From Gemmobacter nectariphilus (GTDB lineage Bacteria > Pseudomonadota > Alphaproteobacteria > Rhodobacterales > Rhodobacteraceae), in NCBI GenBank assembly GCA_020721445.1, contig DYMU01000011.1:1-61146 (forward strand): a stretch of DNA of 61,146 bases. The letters run 5' to 3'. Below are positions 61,106 through 61,146 of this stretch, piece after piece. The translations under genes and the position numbers were made by a program. The notes under the pieces are model-generated. The model was not told the DNA's origin and ran no database searches. It saw only the letters and a list, made by a program, of their open reading frames with translations. Within the stretch, counting starts at the first letter, position 1, and each line of letters starts with the position of its first letter.

Positions 61106-61146
61106 CGCCGCAGCGCGGGCGTCGCACCCGCAACATCCGGCCCGCA

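Noticed and set aside
1-61146. CRISPR arrays or rRNA genes
   Set aside because: No regularly spaced repeat array and no ribosomal RNA sequence were seen.

Overview
The window looks like the chromosome of a high-G+C alphaproteobacterium, most likely a Rhodobacterales/Rhodobacteraceae relative. Supporting signs are a DUF3572 gene next to a PleD-like diguanylate cyclase, a non-pyrrolysine MttB homologue, an alphaproteobacterial LexA box (GTTC-N7-GTTC), two EcfG-type general-stress promoters (GGAAC-N16-CGTT), a very large NdvB cyclic glucan synthase, and small dispersed GGAGTATTT intergenic repeats. This placement rests on protein and motif recognition only; no search was run.

Layout. (1) 1-~9.6 kb is a mobile element of visibly lower G+C. 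It carries a P4-type tyrosine integrase (8154-9473, minus), a 148-aa unknown, an AlpA-like regulator, a primase-polymerase/AAA helicase, and a row of overlapping small unknown genes, all on the minus strand, plus one small membrane protein on the plus strand. No capsid, tail, terminase or conjugation gene is recognisable, so it resembles a P4/PICI-like phage satellite or small integrative island. CCTACT-type motifs spaced by 11 or 22 bp sit at five intergenic places in it. (2) 10.1-18.4 kb holds transporters: a SulP permease, a MacAB-like ABC export set, and an HlyD plus two ABC-2 permease set with no ATPase beside it. (3) 18.4-31.3 kb is a stress and envelope block: a decayed FixJ-like regulator, an EcfG-type promoter followed by two tiny membrane peptides, a PhnA-like membrane protein, a gene with a nonsense codon, a YciF-type ferritin-like protein and a decayed ECF sigma gene; then a second EcfG-type promoter in front of a CsbD-like gene whose stop overlaps the GTG start of the 2852-aa ndvB. 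(4) 31.4-34.8 kb is the molybdate uptake operon modABC with a decayed modD, a perfect 26-bp dyad operator and a short ModE-like regulator. (5) 35.1-37.9 kb has DUF1178, NUDIX, glutathione peroxidase and an HDAC-like deacetylase.

(6) 38.0-50.4 kb is a surface-glycan locus built from two convergent, almost gapless operons. The plus operon has neuB, a GT25 glycosyltransferase, a methyltransferase-like protein, a GT2_4/GT92-like glycosyltransferase, neuC and two tandem waaA-like Kdo transferases. The minus operon starts with metG and continues with a glycosyltransferase, a neuA-type CMP-nonulosonate synthetase, an SDR and a Gfo/Idh/MocA oxidoreductase. The last three match, in kind, the ptmB-ptmA-ptmF group of the Campylobacter legionaminate pathway.

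(7) 50.5-61.1 kb holds imuA under a LexA box, an aldo/keto reductase, two lipoproteins, NUDIX and DUF983 genes, an EF-hand protein followed by an ECF sigma, a small membrane protein and a ZraP-like metal sensor, a PleD-like cyclase, DUF3572, a HAD phosphatase and an MttB-family methyltransferase.

The points most worth checking are the satellite-like element with its phased repeats, the stress block whose two regulators are decayed while its EcfG-type promoters look intact, and the metG-led nonulosonate operon.
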